This document shows, piece by piece, positions 49,381 through 60,982 of a stretch of 64,000 nt of DNA. Origin of the DNA: Spongilla lacustris (taxonomy: Eukaryota > Porifera > Demospongiae > Spongillida > Spongillidae); assembly GCA_949361645.1 (NCBI GenBank), contig OX442418.1, positions 6,284,372-6,348,371 of the forward strand. Reading direction: 5' to 3'. The notes beneath the pieces are model-generated. The model had not been told where the DNA came from, did no database searches, and worked only from the letters and a program-made list of their open reading frames with translations. Every line of letters begins with the position of its first letter. Positions within the stretch are counted from its first letter, which is position 1. A program made the translations under genes and the position numbers.

Positions 49381-50881
49381 CCATAGCTACTGACTTTGAA
49401 GCAGCTTGCAATCCATGCTTGTAAAATGGTTTACATGCCTATGTACAGCATAACATCATGTTAAGCACATGTACTTGTAATACATGAATCCTGTACCAGT
49501 TTTATGGCTGCACTTGGCACTTGTATTGGTTCTTTTACACCACCTGCATTGCCTTATGGCACAATGTGCAGAACAATTGTGGGTGGATCTCCTCCTGGTC
49601 TGGTTGGGACACTGATGTCAAATGCAACCAATAGCTAGATCGTTCCACTTTTGGGTCTTTTTGTACCACTTATAAGGGCGGAAAGAAAGATATGAAGGTC
49701 AGACTGAATGGCATTTTTCGCGCCATTTGGAGAGTACAATATGCACGTATCGAAGTGTAGAATCACGCTACGCGTTGGGACATGCGTTTAAGATAAAATA
49801 AAAACCAAACTAGTTTTTACTAGTTACAAATGGTCACAAGATGTGCATTACTGCTACACGTTTTGCATTTTTGATCGGTGAACTTTTAATGAGATGGTGG
49901 CTAGCCATGTTTTACTTGAACCGTAAATAATGTCACTGTGTTCTATTTATAAGCCTTTTGTCCACTCGAACCAGCCGTGACGACTAGGTAGCTGCTAACT
50001 GATTGATATTCACGAAAATAATTAGCGTGTCGGTATGGGATTTTAGTGATGCTATAGCGTACACATATGCATAAGCCTATTAGCATGGTAATAAGATGAG
50101 GGATTTACAGTCGAATTAACGATGGTAGCACATGCGTATGTGTATGTACATATAGGATCCACAACCTTCCAAATACACTGCATTCGGATAAATCCATCCG
50201 ATCCAAACATACTCAAGCCTAATAGTGAGCAACCGACACTCATTTGCGTATTTACATTTTAGTGGACACATGCTGTCATGTCTATATCCTCTGCCACTAC
50301 ATGTACATACCTACCATTTAACAAAACATGAGAAACATTATCTGAAGTCAACGTCAGTGGAACAAAAAATTTTAACATTGCCTGACCCTGAGCTGCTCAT
50401 AGTTTTGAATGATGTTCCTAATAAAATTCAGGTTGTGTGGCAAATATACATGTGTACAATGGAGGAAATGTTGTATTAAAATCTGGATAAATGATGAGCA
50501 AAGGTCAGATGTGTGATTGCTGATATCATCAGGTGTCCATGCATGTACATGTACATTTACAGTACAGTACGCAGTGTCACTAAAAAACAGTTTTGGTGGC
50601 TTGTGAAGGACCCTACATGTTAGTACATTTAAGCATGCTGAATGAATGTACATGTATCATCTGGTTGAAGTTAGGTTGACACAGATCACTTTAAAGTGAG
50701 GTTTGGTAGGATCCTACAACTCACAGTCCTGAATTTGCAAATGAAGCTACCAAACCTCACTTTAACATATTGTACCTTGTTTCCTTGCTTTTTGCACCAC
50801 CAATCCTACATCCCACCAATCACTTTCTCGATAGAGAAGTTTTTGATTTACTTGTTCACCTAATTTTTTTTTCTCTGCCAG
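49381..50881. other. Unassigned sequence with one inverted repeat
   Basis: Mostly featureless. An inverted pair aaagtgaggtttggtag / ctaccaaacctcacttt lies at 50693-50763, followed by a worn copy of the right half of the CATTCTCTATGAG MITE (about 50772-50845; compare 53219 and 61990). Confidence 0.4.
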
Positions 50882-51099
50882 GAGTGTTCAGTCAATATAA
50901 TGTATGGCTTAGTGTATTCGTTGCAATGCATAGGACGCTTAGATTCCTCTTATCAGTATCGGGTATTAAATCTGAGTATATAGGCCTCTTTTTAATTTTA
51001 TTAATAGGCCTACCGTTGTTCTTCGGATATCTTAAACTCAGAGTTCACCTTGTTAACGAGCCGTTTTCTTTGGCTTGGTCAATTACAACCGCCTGTTGA
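50882..51099 (+). CDS. Candidate terminal exon, membrane-protein-like
   Basis: A strong acceptor (taattttttttctctgccag) precedes an open frame of 72 codons with two hydrophobic stretches, NVWLSVFVAMHRTLRFLL and IGLFLILLIGLPLFFGYL, ending at TGA. The first stretch faintly recalls the end of TM3 of a G-protein-coupled receptor, which is weak evidence. The stop codon overlaps the hAT target site at 51093-51100, so the insertion landed at the end of the frame. It may be chance. Confidence 0.25.
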
Positions 51100-51228
51100 C
51101 CAGTGGCGGTGTGGCCAGGGGGGGCAGGGGGCAATTGCCCCCCCAGCGGCCCTAAAAACAGGGGCGCCAAAATGACGGCTGAAGTATGCATGGTGTCTTA
51201 ACAGACTCAAAGTAAAGTTAGCGCTGCT

Positions 51229-51719
51229 CAGCGTTGGTGGTTACGTAGTTGCGAAATTTACGGAAATCCAAAATTTAAGTAAATTTCGATCGTATATCCA
51301 TCAAAGCGGTGCGTAACTGATTGCGTCACAAGTCAAAAAATATGTCTGTAGATGAGTGCAGAGGTTGAACATGAATGTGTAGAAGAGGTAACAGAACGCA
51401 TCACACTAGAGGAAGAAATAGAGCAAGAACAGCAAGATCAGGATGCCCGTGTCCGTTATGGACTACATGGCAGGCGGCTTCAGAGGCCACGACGCTTTCT
51501 GGACTAACGAACACAGTTTTTTGGTGCTTAATCATTCAATCGTGTATCGCTCTAACGTTCAATCCTATATCGCGCGCTAAAGCCAACATTTATTGCGAAT
51601 CGCGAAGCACATGCATGACTAGCAAGCTATGCACGTAAGTCCGTAAATCCGTAAATTCAAGTAAATGTGTAAATTTACGTAGTACGTTTTCGAAAGTTAC
51701 TTCGTAACCACCAACGCTG
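51229..51719. mobile_element. Nested hAT MITE, TSD GCGCTGCT, 491 bp
   Basis: The ends CAGCGTTGGTGGTTACG and CGTAACCACCAACGCTG are exactly inverted and flanked by an exact 8-bp target duplication GCGCTGCT (51221-51228 and 51720-51727). The subterminal parts hold gtaaattt-rich repeats. It inserted inside the 1590-bp hAT and is therefore younger. It carries a short acidic reading frame (51352-51507). Confidence 0.85.
51352..51507 (+). CDS. Short acidic ORF (51 codons) in nested hAT
   Basis: ATG opens a frame beginning MSAEVEHECVEEVTERITLE, rich in Glu and Gln with coiled-coil character, then a basic end GRRLQRPRRFLD and a stop. A Glu-rich helix followed by an Arg-rich end resembles a piece of a transposase N-terminus or a captured host exon; I recognise no family. 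It is too short to judge coding from composition. Confidence 0.25.
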   Translation: MSAEVEHECVEEVTERITLEEEIEQEQQDQDARVRYGLHGRRLQRPRRFLD

Positions 51720-52744
51720 GCGCTGCTTAAATGCTTGAGGCTACAAAGCGATTAATATCACTTACGCTGCGATCGCTACTATATCTATTTATTTGTTAAT
51801 AGAAATTAATTAAACTGGGATAAAAATTGCATTCGTCTATTTGGATAACCATAAAACAAAGCGTGGTAAGCAGTCCATGATAGTCGTTATACCAAAGGCA
51901 CGTAGGAGCTGGGGCGGCCATGGCCACTTCACTTTTTCACAAGAACGACAATTTTTTTTAATAGGTTGATAAGCGCGCATATATAATTCAATAGCTGAGC
52001 AATTGCTGCTACATAGTTAATGAGATGCATGTGGTCTTCATATCGATCGTGAGAGCTAGTTCAAGCTAGGCTACCCGTGCAACGTAGTTTACAACGGTTA
52101 CCAAAAGTGGCCTTGGCTGCACTATAGCCGTTTTGTATTTTACATTACATGCGCAGAAGCAAGGTATCAAAACAAACTAACCTGGCTACAGTTTTAGCGT
52201 AGTTTTGGGGGGGGTTTTCTATGCAAAAAGCGTTGGCTTCTGGGGCTCCGCCCCAGACCCCGATGGGGGAGCTTGCAGCGCTCCCCCGTAACCCCTAGCT
52301 GGACGGGAGGAGTGCCCCCCTCCGTACCGGGGGAACCACCTTTGTTGGCCGCTGCACTCTATATTTCCTTCCTACGCCACTGTACTTAAGATGACACTGC
52401 TAACACTGACGAAAGAATCAATAATCGATTCATCATCCTCTCACCTCTCAAGTGCGTTATTGTAGTTCCAATGGACAGGAGCACTTAACACGCCCCCCAT
52501 TCTCCTTCAATTGCACGTGAAAATGACCGTGGCAATTTCGCTGTAAATTATATATACACTTCGTGATTAAAATGCGATGGATGGACATGTACACGTATAT
52601 ATGTGCAGAAGGTTTTTTTTTGCGGGGGGGGGGGGGGGCGCCTTTATATATATCTGCCCCCCCAGCGGCGGGTGTGCCACAACGCCACTGCTGTTGACTT
52701 GTAAACGTGTCTGCAGCTGCGTACATGCATAGATATTTGTGTAG

Positions 52745-53218
52745 CCTGGCAACAGTTAATTAAGACGCGTGTGTGACGTCATATTGGATACTGCTAGGCA
52801 ACCTACCGATAATGAAATGCACCTGCTTGGGTCATTTCACGGCATTTCATCACCAGCTAACAACTATAGGTCTTATTTGTATGATAGGGCACGTTTGGAA
52901 ATCAAATGCAACTTTTTGAAGCTAATATCGTCTTCGTACGACGTTCCTGTCGCGAGTTATACGTGATGAACGGAAGACGGAGGAGGAGGAGGGGAACAAA
53001 AATTAAATGGCGGAATTTTGGTACCGACTTGTCACACCACGTAAACGGCACTGTTTAGCGAAGTTCACATTATATGTGCATATCTGTCATGTTTGTGATG
53101 GATTATATGCGAGCTGGCGAGTAAAGGCAACACTTCGTTACCGTTTTAAAACGCTCGATCGAAAACCACGCCCACGAAGCCAATCCTACATAGGACCCAC
53201 TACCGTGGGTCCTGATAA
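52745..53218. other. Unassigned sequence
   Basis: Short frames without domains (52769-52966 and 53007-53255) are present. A hairpin ggacccac / gtgggtcc lies at 53190-53209. Confidence 0.3.
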
Positions 53219-53494
53219 CATTCTCTATAAGAAAGTTGGTGGTATATACATGTAGGATTTGAAGGCAATAGTGGTGTAAAAAGCAGGGAAACAAGGGTTG
53301 AATGATAAGGAAAGACGAAATATACATGTATTTAGCACATGGATGAACAATGTATTGTCCTACAATGTGTGCTGGCTAAATATAGGACTATTTCGTTTTT
53401 CCTTATCAAACATTGTTTCCCTGCTTTTTACACCACTATTGCCTTCAAATCCTATATACTACCAACTTTTTCATAGAGAATGTTTTTATATACA
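53219..53494. mobile_element. Palindromic MITE, CATTCTCTATGAG family
   Basis: The arms are inverted copies containing agaaagttggtggtatat, tttgaaggcaatagtggtgt and aaaaagcagggaaacaa; the loop lies near 53350. A second copy is at 61990-62267 and a worn half at 50772-50845. It is non-coding and could fold into a long hairpin RNA. Confidence 0.8.
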
Positions 53495-53879
53495 ATGTAC
53501 TTGTATATGTAGCCTAATGTAGGGTCTGTATCCGAATGATCCAAATAGGATATTAATTGCGTGATTTATGGTTTCATATACATGTACAAGTACACATAGC
53601 CCAAACGTGATCTAGACTGATCATTACGGATAAGCAACAATAACAGTTGAATAACCAACTGGTACTGTTAACCCTCAAAATCATAGCTGCCAAACCTCAT
53701 CCCTGATATTCAACCAAAAGCCAAACAATGTAAAGATTACTTGGTTAAAAAAAGAAATCCCCAATGAGCCCTTTCAGAGCTACATGCCCTACATGTATGT
53801 ACATGTGTTCTATATGAGTTGTCCTAGCTAAATCATTAGTCTCAAAAAGGACCAGGTTTGTACAATGCACTCAACCCTA

Positions 53880-55878
53880 CTTGTATAAAGTCAAACACTA
53901 TATAATGATGTAACACATGCACTGACATGGGTGGCCCATAGGCGTCCGCTCAGAAATTTCCAGGGGGGGGGCAATTAAGTGAAGAACCCAACTAGGGGGA
54001 GGGTGCGGGAGGGGATGTGCCCCCTCAAGCGCGAAGCGTGAAAGCTTTCAGTGTACTAATCTATTAATACTTCAAAAACTCATGTTTTCAGAGCAAAATC
54101 TGTGCTTCCAATAACACTATATGCTTTGCTTTGTCACCAAAGTGATCCCGCATACACTATTGTGTGCTGCATTGACTCAATATTGTTTATTGCGATATGT
54201 ATCGATCATGCATGAATTGTTATATCTAATGAATATTAATAGGTTTGGGTATGCCAGGGGGGGGCAAATGCCCCCCCTTGCCCCAATGAGCGGACGCCTA
54301 TGTGGGTGCCCTCAGCAATTCTGGAAGGGGGTGGGGGGCCAAGATAGGGTAAGGGGTTCCATTTGACAGTCGAATACGACTAGGGGGGTGGGGTGGTTGC
54401 TATCTGCTTTCGTCTGATTCAGAGTGGACAGCTCTAGCCAGTTTGGAGGGGAAGGGTGTGCATGTTCATACATATAGTAATACAGAATGCTTCACCTTTT
54501 ATTTACAAGTGTGGGGGGGAGGGGGGGGCCATGCTCCCCCGCCTGGTTTTATCTTGTAAACATAATGGTCACAAGATGAGTAACATTCCTGCTACAATAC
54601 ATTTACATGTACATGTATGTCTCTACAGTTATTATGACCAGATACAGTATTCAATATTACATCTGCTCCCTTCCTACTGGAGTAGCCAGGGATGCTTCCA
54701 TTACATGTGACATAAAAGGAATATTCATACCATGTGCATGTACATATAACTGTACTCCAATTTGTTAGTTGATATCATCAGATGACATTATCATACATGT
54801 ACATGTACAAACACATCTTTACCTATAATAAACAACTGCCATAACTTACCTCCTGATATGGAATGATTGGTATTCACATTGTTTGAGCAAATAAAGGAAA
54901 GGAATAATAAACAGACAAGTAGAAGTCACATTTTACAATTATATCACAACACACTTTTAAAACATAATCACAAGAAAATGAAACATAATGATTATGAAGC
55001 ATGAACATGTTGGTATGCTAACAAACTGAATGGAGTGAAAACCATCATAGGCAAAGTCACCATAAAGCCGAACAAATTTTAAAATACACACTAAGGAATG
55101 ACAGATGGCATCAATCAAAATCAGCACACCTATTGGTCTGTACTATCATAGATATACTAATATCTATGGTACTATACATGTATTTGACAAACACATCTTT
55201 ACCTACAATAAACAATTACCATACATGTAACTTAGCATTGGTAAAATCACTACAAAGCCAAACAACATCAGCTTTTAAAATCATCAATCAAAATCAGCAT
55301 ACCTATTGGTCTGGATAAGATCATACATGTACATGTAACTACGAATACATACATGTACATCACATTAAATTATTTTCATACCCAAAAATCAAATCAAACT
55401 ATGAAATATCAAATTTGTAATGAATGCACAGAGCTAATGAAGTTACAACATACATAAAGGAATTGTGCTTACATCCAAGCTGCATGTACATACAGTGTAT
55501 ACATGTATAACACATAAACATTATCCATACTATACAACGAATATGTAGGTGGGGAGTACAATGACAAGTACATCTATTAATAATCAACTACCATAACTTA
55601 CATCCTGATATAGAATGATTGGTATTCACATTGTTTGAGCAAATAAAGGAAAGGAATAATAACAGACACATCATACATGTACAATTAAATCACAACACTC
55701 TTTTGTCACAAGAAAGTGAAACGTAATGATTATGAACATGAACATGTTGGTATGCTAACAAACTGAATGGATCGAAAACCATTATAGGCAAAATCACCAC
55801 AAAGCCCAACAAATTTTAAAATACACAGTCAGGAATGATAGCTGACATCAATCAAAATCAGCATACCTATTGGTCTGG
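53880..55878 (-). repeat. Ankyrin-associated array, segment 6
   Basis: It begins with the G-rich block shared with 3370-3830 and continues with normal units (donor-bearing blocks near 54863 and 55610). It ends in cctattggtctggat at 55880, where the gypsy LTR starts. No ankyrin exon is present. Confidence 0.7.
53938..54301. mobile_element. TIR element ATAGGCGTCCGCTCA, 364 bp
   Basis: The ends ATAGGCGTCCGCTCA and TGAGCGGACGCCTAT are inverted. The flanks are tgggtggccc on the left and tgggtgccc on the right, a likely 9-10-bp target duplication with one base lost. The block at 3370 has the empty site (gagtgtccccagca). G-rich and C-rich stretches lie next to both ends. It is non-coding. Confidence 0.75.
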
Positions 55879-56031
55879 ATGTTTGAATCATGACTGACTA
55901 GACTGTCTGGCTTTTCATGTACTGCATGTGACCTTTTGAACTTCCCATGTATTGCTATATAAGTGCATTGATGTAGGTATATGATATCTTTTCGGCATAT
56001 GAGAGTTTGTGGTGGAACCAAGTCAGTTACA
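55879..56031 (+). repeat. 5' LTR, left end truncated
   Basis: It matches 60835-60982 with few changes, apart from 5 extra bases near 55916 (tactg-type insertion). It ends GTCAGTTACA. The TGATGTAACAAGCTAGACTTT start present in the 3' LTR is missing. Confidence 0.9.
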
Positions 56032-56032
56032 T

Positions 56033-56050
56033 TGGTGTCAGAAGTGGGAT
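56033..56050 (+). promoter_or_regulatory. Primer-binding site
   Basis: TGGTGTCAGAAGTGGGAT begins one base after the LTR. TGG pairs with the CCA tail of a tRNA primer. I cannot assign the tRNA with certainty. Confidence 0.85.
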
Positions 56051-56054
56051 CTCT

Positions 56055-56881
56055 ATGGCGATGCAGGAGGCTGCTGAGACTGGCGAGAGTTCTAAGAACT
56101 TGGAAAGTGCATCGAGTGCGGATAACTCGGGAAGTGCAGACGGTACGTACGTACAAGTTGTTAGATACTGTGCTTGGCCGCCTGCAAAGTTTTCCTCAAA
56201 GACTGACTGGGAGCTATGGATTATGCGGTTTGAAGCATATGCCGAAGAGGCCAGGATAGCTGACATCGACCGAGGGAAGGAGCTGTTATCCTTGCTGGAC
56301 GACGAACCCTTTCGATTAGTCTACCAAAATGGGCTCGTTGAGACAAAGGATTTCAGAACGGTGCGGGACTGTCTCCAACAACGATATGGCACAAGCGGCA
56401 TGGGGCTGGAGTGGCAGATGAAGTTGCAAAGTCGCGCGCAACGGCACGGCGAATCCTTGTTGGAATTTGCAGGTGAGGTACTGTACAAGTGCAGTTGATG
56501 AAAGAAATGCCAGCTACCATTGATGAAGCGTTAGAGACGGCCCGGAAGTTGGAAGCAGTTGAGCTGGCACAGAAGCGCTTCTACAGAGAAAGGAGGGGCA
56601 GCGAGCAAATAGTGACGACTGCGACTCTCGCTCCTGTACCAGTAAATGATAGCGTCCAAGACAAGTTGGACAGACTGGCAGCTGACGTACAAAGGTTAAC
56701 AGAGCAAATGTCAAGTTTAACAAAATTACCCCCCAACAGGTCTCAAGCTCGAAGAAGAGGAAGCTCATTACAATGCTGGCATTGTAAACAACCTGGGCAC
56801 ATTCGGCGAGAATGCCCAATCTTACAGCAGAGTCCTTTAAACTTGAACGGGCCGGCGGAAGAGGTCTACCGCCGGCCATGA
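56055..56881 (+). pseudogene. gag: gag, with internal deletion
   Basis: The frame from ATG 56055 has the capsid-like core WELWIMRFEAYAEEARIAD and YGTSGMGLEWQMKLQ, then runs into a stop at 56496-56498. From about 56483 another frame continues in the same sense (VQLMKEMPATIDEALETARK) through a basic region to a CCHC zinc knuckle CWHCKQPGHIRREC, and stops at 56879-56881. The jump between frames, with an unusually short distance between LLEFAGEV and VQLM, indicates a deletion of roughly 100 bp or more. Gag forms the particle and binds RNA. Pol is joined by a -1 frameshift near the end. Confidence 0.85.
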
Positions 56882-59800
56882 TCCCGAATACCAAATTGAC
56901 GGCCATTGTAGGGGGTACCTGTATTGACACCAGGTTGGCACCCAGTATTTGTGGTATGGTTGAGAGCTGTAATATTTTTATGCTAGTAGACACAGGTTCT
57001 GCTGTAACGATTCTTAGAACTGATATATGGGAAAAGCTTGTACCATCCACAGAACACAAGCTCAGTCCAGCAACACAGGCGGTAGTGGCAGCAAACGGAA
57101 AGGGCCTTAGTTTGTCAGGTCAAGTGGAGCCTGAGATCCAAATAGGGGGCCTTAAAGTGAAACACATGTGTCTAGTTGCAAAAGACCTGACACATGAGTT
57201 CCTTTTGGGATCTGATTTTCTGTACACTAATGGCTGCATTGTTGATTTCAATACCAGATTGCTGTTTGCTGGAGGGAAAATGGTAGCATTAAAATTTGAC
57301 CAGCCAGTGACAGATGTGTGTGATGCAGCCATCATGGAGAACATCTCCGTTTCCGAGAACTGTGAGATGCGACTGATGGTTTCTCTGATAGTGGATGGAC
57401 AGAGATGTGAGGATGATACCCCTGGACTTTTGGAACCAGAACCCAGTTTTATGGAACGGCATGGACTGGCAGTGGCACACTCAGTGGCAGTGAGCAGAGA
57501 AGGTATGATTCCTGTACAGGTGTTAAATCCCTCCAACTCCTCAATCATGCTGCGCAAAGGTGAGAAAATGGGTAAATTTGTGTCCCTAGGTGGCCCACAT
57601 GGTGTGTGTGTGATAGAAGCTTCTCAGAAGGCGTCTATTCCTAGAGAGGAGGTGGTGCCAAGTGTCATAGAAGGTTTGGTAGCTGGTGTAGAAGGTCTCT
57701 CAGATACTGAGGTGGAGCAATTAAGAGAACTATTGTATCGCTTTTCCAGTGCCATTTCCATGTCTGATTCAGACATGGGTAGGACCCACTTGGTGCAACA
57801 CCACATTGATACCCAGGGTGCCAATCCTGTCAAGCAGCAACCACGGAGGTTGCCATTTCATCGTCGGGAGGAAGTTAGGCAGATGATAGCTGACATGTTG
57901 GGGAAGGAAGTCATAGAACCTGCTACAGGACCATGGTCATCCCCAGTAATCTTGGTACAAAAGAAGGATGGATCTACTAGGTTCTGTATAGACTTCCGTC
58001 AACTGAATGCTCTGACGAAGAAAGATGCCCATCCTCTTCCACGGATCGATGATACTTTGGACATGCTGTCTGGATCACACTGGTTCTCTACTATTGATCT
58101 AGCAAGTGGGTACTGGCAGGTAGAGGTAGCTAGGGAAGATCAGGAGAAAACAGCATTTTCCACCCCTTTTGGTTTATTCCAGTTTAGGACAATGCCTTTT
58201 GGATTGTGTAATGCTCCTAGTACTTTTCAGAGGTTGATGGAGCGGGTCCTGTCTGGTTTGCATTGGTCCACCTGTCTTGTGTATATTGATGACATAATTG
58301 TTTTCAGTCGTACAGTCCAAGAACACTTTTTGAATCTGGCTGGAGTGTTCCAAAGGTTGAAGGAAGCAGGACTTAAAGTGAAACCAAAGAAATGCCATCT
58401 ATTCCGAACCAAAGTGAAGTACTTGGGGTACATTGTCTCAAGTGGTGGTGTTCAAACAGACCCTGAGAAGGTAAAATGTGTTCTGGACTGGCCAGTTCCC
58501 TCAACCCAGAAGGAGCTAAGACAATTTCTAGGGTTAGCATCGTACTACCGTCGTTTTGTCCACAATTTTGCACAGCTATCAGCCCCACTAAATAGGTTGC
58601 TGGATAAAAGCAGGCCGTGGCTCTGGACTGAGCAGTGTGGGAGAGCATTTGAAGCTCTTAAGACCAAGCGTACTTCTGCCCCATTGCTAGTTTACCCAAA
58701 TTTAGAGGAAGAATTTATTGTGGACTGTGATGCAAGCGATGACGGTTTGGGAGCTGTCCTGTCGCAGAATTTCCATGGTACTGAGCATGTGGTGTGCTAT
58801 GCAAGTAGAACCCTCACGAAGGCTGAACGTAAGTATTGTGCCACAAGGAAGGAGATGTTAGCACTAGTGTGGGGCATGGGCCAGTTCAGACCTTATTTAT
58901 ATGGCAGGCATTTTACTGCAAGGACAGACCATGGTGCTTTACAGTGGCTGTGTTCATTTAAAGAGCCTGAAGGCCAGGTGGCCCGATGGCTGGAATACTT
59001 AGCTGAATACAACTTCACAGTAGAGCACAAGCCTGGCAAGAAGCATGGCAATGCTGACCCCTTGTCCCGCCATCCCTGTCACCAGTGTGGTGGCCAGCCT
59101 GCAGAAGGTAATATAATTGCTTCTAACCAGGTTGATGCAGGTGGTTGGGCATTGCAATGGACAAAACAGGATGTAGTAAGGTTTCAGTGTGATGACCCTG
59201 ACATTGGACAAATGGTCAAATGGATGCAACATGATTTCCCCAAAACATGCCCACATATAGCTAGCAGCACTCTCAAGAGCCTCTGGTCCCAGAAACTTCA
59301 CTTGGTCTGATTGGATGGAGTTCTTTACAGGTCATGGAAGGATGCTTTGGGGAATGGTCAGAACAGCTGCCTGCAGTTGGTATTACCTAAGGTACTTGTA
59401 CCTTCTATTCTGTCTGAGTTGCATGATGCCCCAACTGGTGGACACCTTGGAGTGTCAAAGGTACTGGACAAAGCACACCAGAGGTTTTACTGGGTGGGGC
59501 AACAGCACGATATTGAAGAATGGTGCAGGTCTTGTACTGTGTGTGGTGCCCAAAAATCTCCAATGAAGCATCGGCGTGCTCCCATGGAGGTTGATACACA
59601 GACCAGCAAACCCATGCAACGTGTGGCAATGGACATTTTGGATCCATTACCTCTAACCCCTCGATTGAACAAGTATATCCTGGTCATAGGTGACTATTTC
59701 ACCAAATGGACTGAGGCTTTCCCTATGCCTGATATAGAAACAGGTACAGTCGCACGACTATTTGTGAATGAATTTGTTGTTAGATATGGGGCTCCTGCAT

Positions 59801-60783
59801 GTCTTCACACTGACCAAGGCAGAAATTTTGAGTCTAATCTTGTGAAAGAAATTTGCAGGTTACTAGGGATCGTTAAGACCAGGACTACTCCCTATCATCC
59901 CCAGTCCGATGGCATGATCGAAAGATTTAATCGCACCTTGCTTTCAATGCTGAAAATGGCCAGTATTGATGATGCACAGGATTGGGACCTCAAGTTACCT
60001 TGCCTCATGATGGCTTATCGTACCAGTGTCCATGAGACCACAAAGGCCACACCATTCTCTCTCATGTTTGGACGAGAAGTGCCGTTACCAATTAATGTAA
60101 TGTTTGGCAAGCCCCCAGGCATGTCCACAGCTAGCACTCTGGAGTATGCAAAGGTGTTAGAGCAACGTCTGGCTGAAGCCTATGACCTCGTTCGGCATAA
60201 TTTAGGTGCGGAACAGCATAGACACAAGCAGCTGTATGACCATAAGGTGGAAGGTAAACCTTATAAGGAGGGAGAAATGGTTTGGTTATATTGCCCAGCA
60301 GTACCTCGGGGGCTTTCCAAAAAGCTCCATGCATGTTGGAAGGGACCATACACCATTACTAAGGTGTATGATAATGGAGTGTATCAGATTAAATGGAATC
60401 TTCCTCCACATAAGCAGCAGGTGGTACACTTCGATCGTTTAAAGCCATATCTGAACAGGCAGGAGGAACAAGAACCAACAGCTGACCAGGCTACTATGTC
60501 TGACACTGAAAGAACACATGATGAAGCAGAAGACATGTATGACAACATGTTCATTCAACATGGTCGTGGAGAGGAGGCCACTACTGATGAGCAGCGTGAT
60601 AACAATGTTCCAGTACAGCAAGAGGTCATGGGAAATGACCAGACTGAAGGACCAGAAGAAAATTTGCCTGTGAATGAAGGTTTACAGGAGGTTGCAGAGG
60701 AACCTACACGACAGCAAGGATTGCGTCGGTCAACCCGTGAGAGGAGACTGCCAGAAAGACTTGGGACATGGGTGATGTACTAG
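56812..60783 (+). pseudogene. pol: pol polyprotein with one in-frame stop
   Basis: One frame spans the whole interval except for TGA at 59308-59310. Protease: LVDTGSAVTIL with the catalytic Asp at residue 60. Reverse transcriptase: FCIDFRQLN, TIDLASGYWQ, FGLCNAPSTFQRLM and the catalytic YIDD at 491-494. RNase H: first Asp at 640 in VDCDASDDGLG, then RKEMLALVW and RTDHGAL. After the stop, integrase (numbered from 59311): HHCC zinc finger (ELHDAPTGGHLG to CRSCTVC) and catalytic Asp108, Asp168 and Glu204, a D..D-35-E spacing. A C-terminal tail rich in Glu and Gln ends at 60783; no chromodomain is seen. The order protease-RT-RH-integrase is that of Ty3/gypsy. The stop sits between RNase H and integrase, so integrase would be lost unless the stop is read through. 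Confidence 0.95.
56836..56877 (+). promoter_or_regulatory. -1 ribosomal frameshift signal (gag-pol)
   Basis: The heptamer T TTA AAC (56836-56842) fits the X XXY YYZ slippery rule and is in the gag frame (codons TTA and AAC). Seven bases later a perfect 9-bp GC stem begins: GGCCGGCGG (56850-56858) pairs with CCGCCGGCC (56869-56877) around a 10-base loop. Slipping back one base moves reading into the pol frame, which is open from 56812, while gag stops at 56881. Position, phase and spacing all match known -1 frameshift sites. Confidence 0.85.
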
Positions 60784-60802
60784 ACATGTGGACATGTCTA
60801 CT

Positions 60803-60813
60803 GAAGGAGGGAG
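60803..60813 (+). promoter_or_regulatory. Polypurine tract
   Basis: GAAGGAGGGAG directly precedes the TG start of the 3' LTR, the expected priming site for plus-strand DNA. Confidence 0.85.
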
Positions 60814-60982
60814 TGATGTAACAAGCTAGACTTTATGTTTGAATCGTGACTGACTAGACTGTCTGGCTTTTTATGCATGTGACCTTTTGAACTTCCCATG
60901 TATTGCTATATAAGTGCATTGATGTAGGCATATGATATCTTTTCGGCATATGAGAGTTTGTGGCGGAACCAAGTCAGTTACA
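60814..60982 (+). repeat. 3' LTR, complete, 169 bp
   Basis: It begins TGATGTAACAAGC and ends GTCAGTTACA. It contains a TATA-like gctatataag (60906-60915) in both LTRs. At 169 bp it is short for gypsy elements. Array sequence (catacatgtacgtcacattt) follows directly. Confidence 0.9.

Larger units (their letters stand above)
51101..52690. mobile_element. hAT element, TSD CTGTTGAC, 1590 bp
   Basis: The ends CAGTGGCG.TGTGGC and GCCACA.CGCCACTG are inverted, with an exact 8-bp target duplication CTGTTGAC (51093-51100 and 52691-52698). Subterminal parts carry poly-G/poly-C stretches of ctgcccccccagcgg type. Inside are a nested hAT (51229-51719) and a second copy of the 46119 repeat (52219-52345), followed by CTACGCCACTG at 52371-52381, which may be the end of yet another hAT. 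No transposase is seen. Confidence 0.85.
55879..60982 (+). mobile_element. Ty3/gypsy LTR retrotransposon
   Basis: An about 5.1-kb element with two LTRs, primer-binding site, gag, pol (protease, reverse transcriptase, RNase H, integrase) and polypurine tract. Compared with intact array units, about 30-35 bp of host sequence (aagatcatacatgtacatg...) are missing at the left junction together with the first 21 bp of the 5' LTR, so a small deletion removed the left end and any target duplication. Gag has an internal deletion and pol has one stop codon; otherwise the frames are open, suggesting a fairly young copy. Confidence 0.95.

Noticed and set aside
56514..57059. Minus-strand frame antisense to gag-pol (181 codons) and others through the gypsy element
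   Set aside because: They are shadows of the well-supported sense-strand polyprotein.
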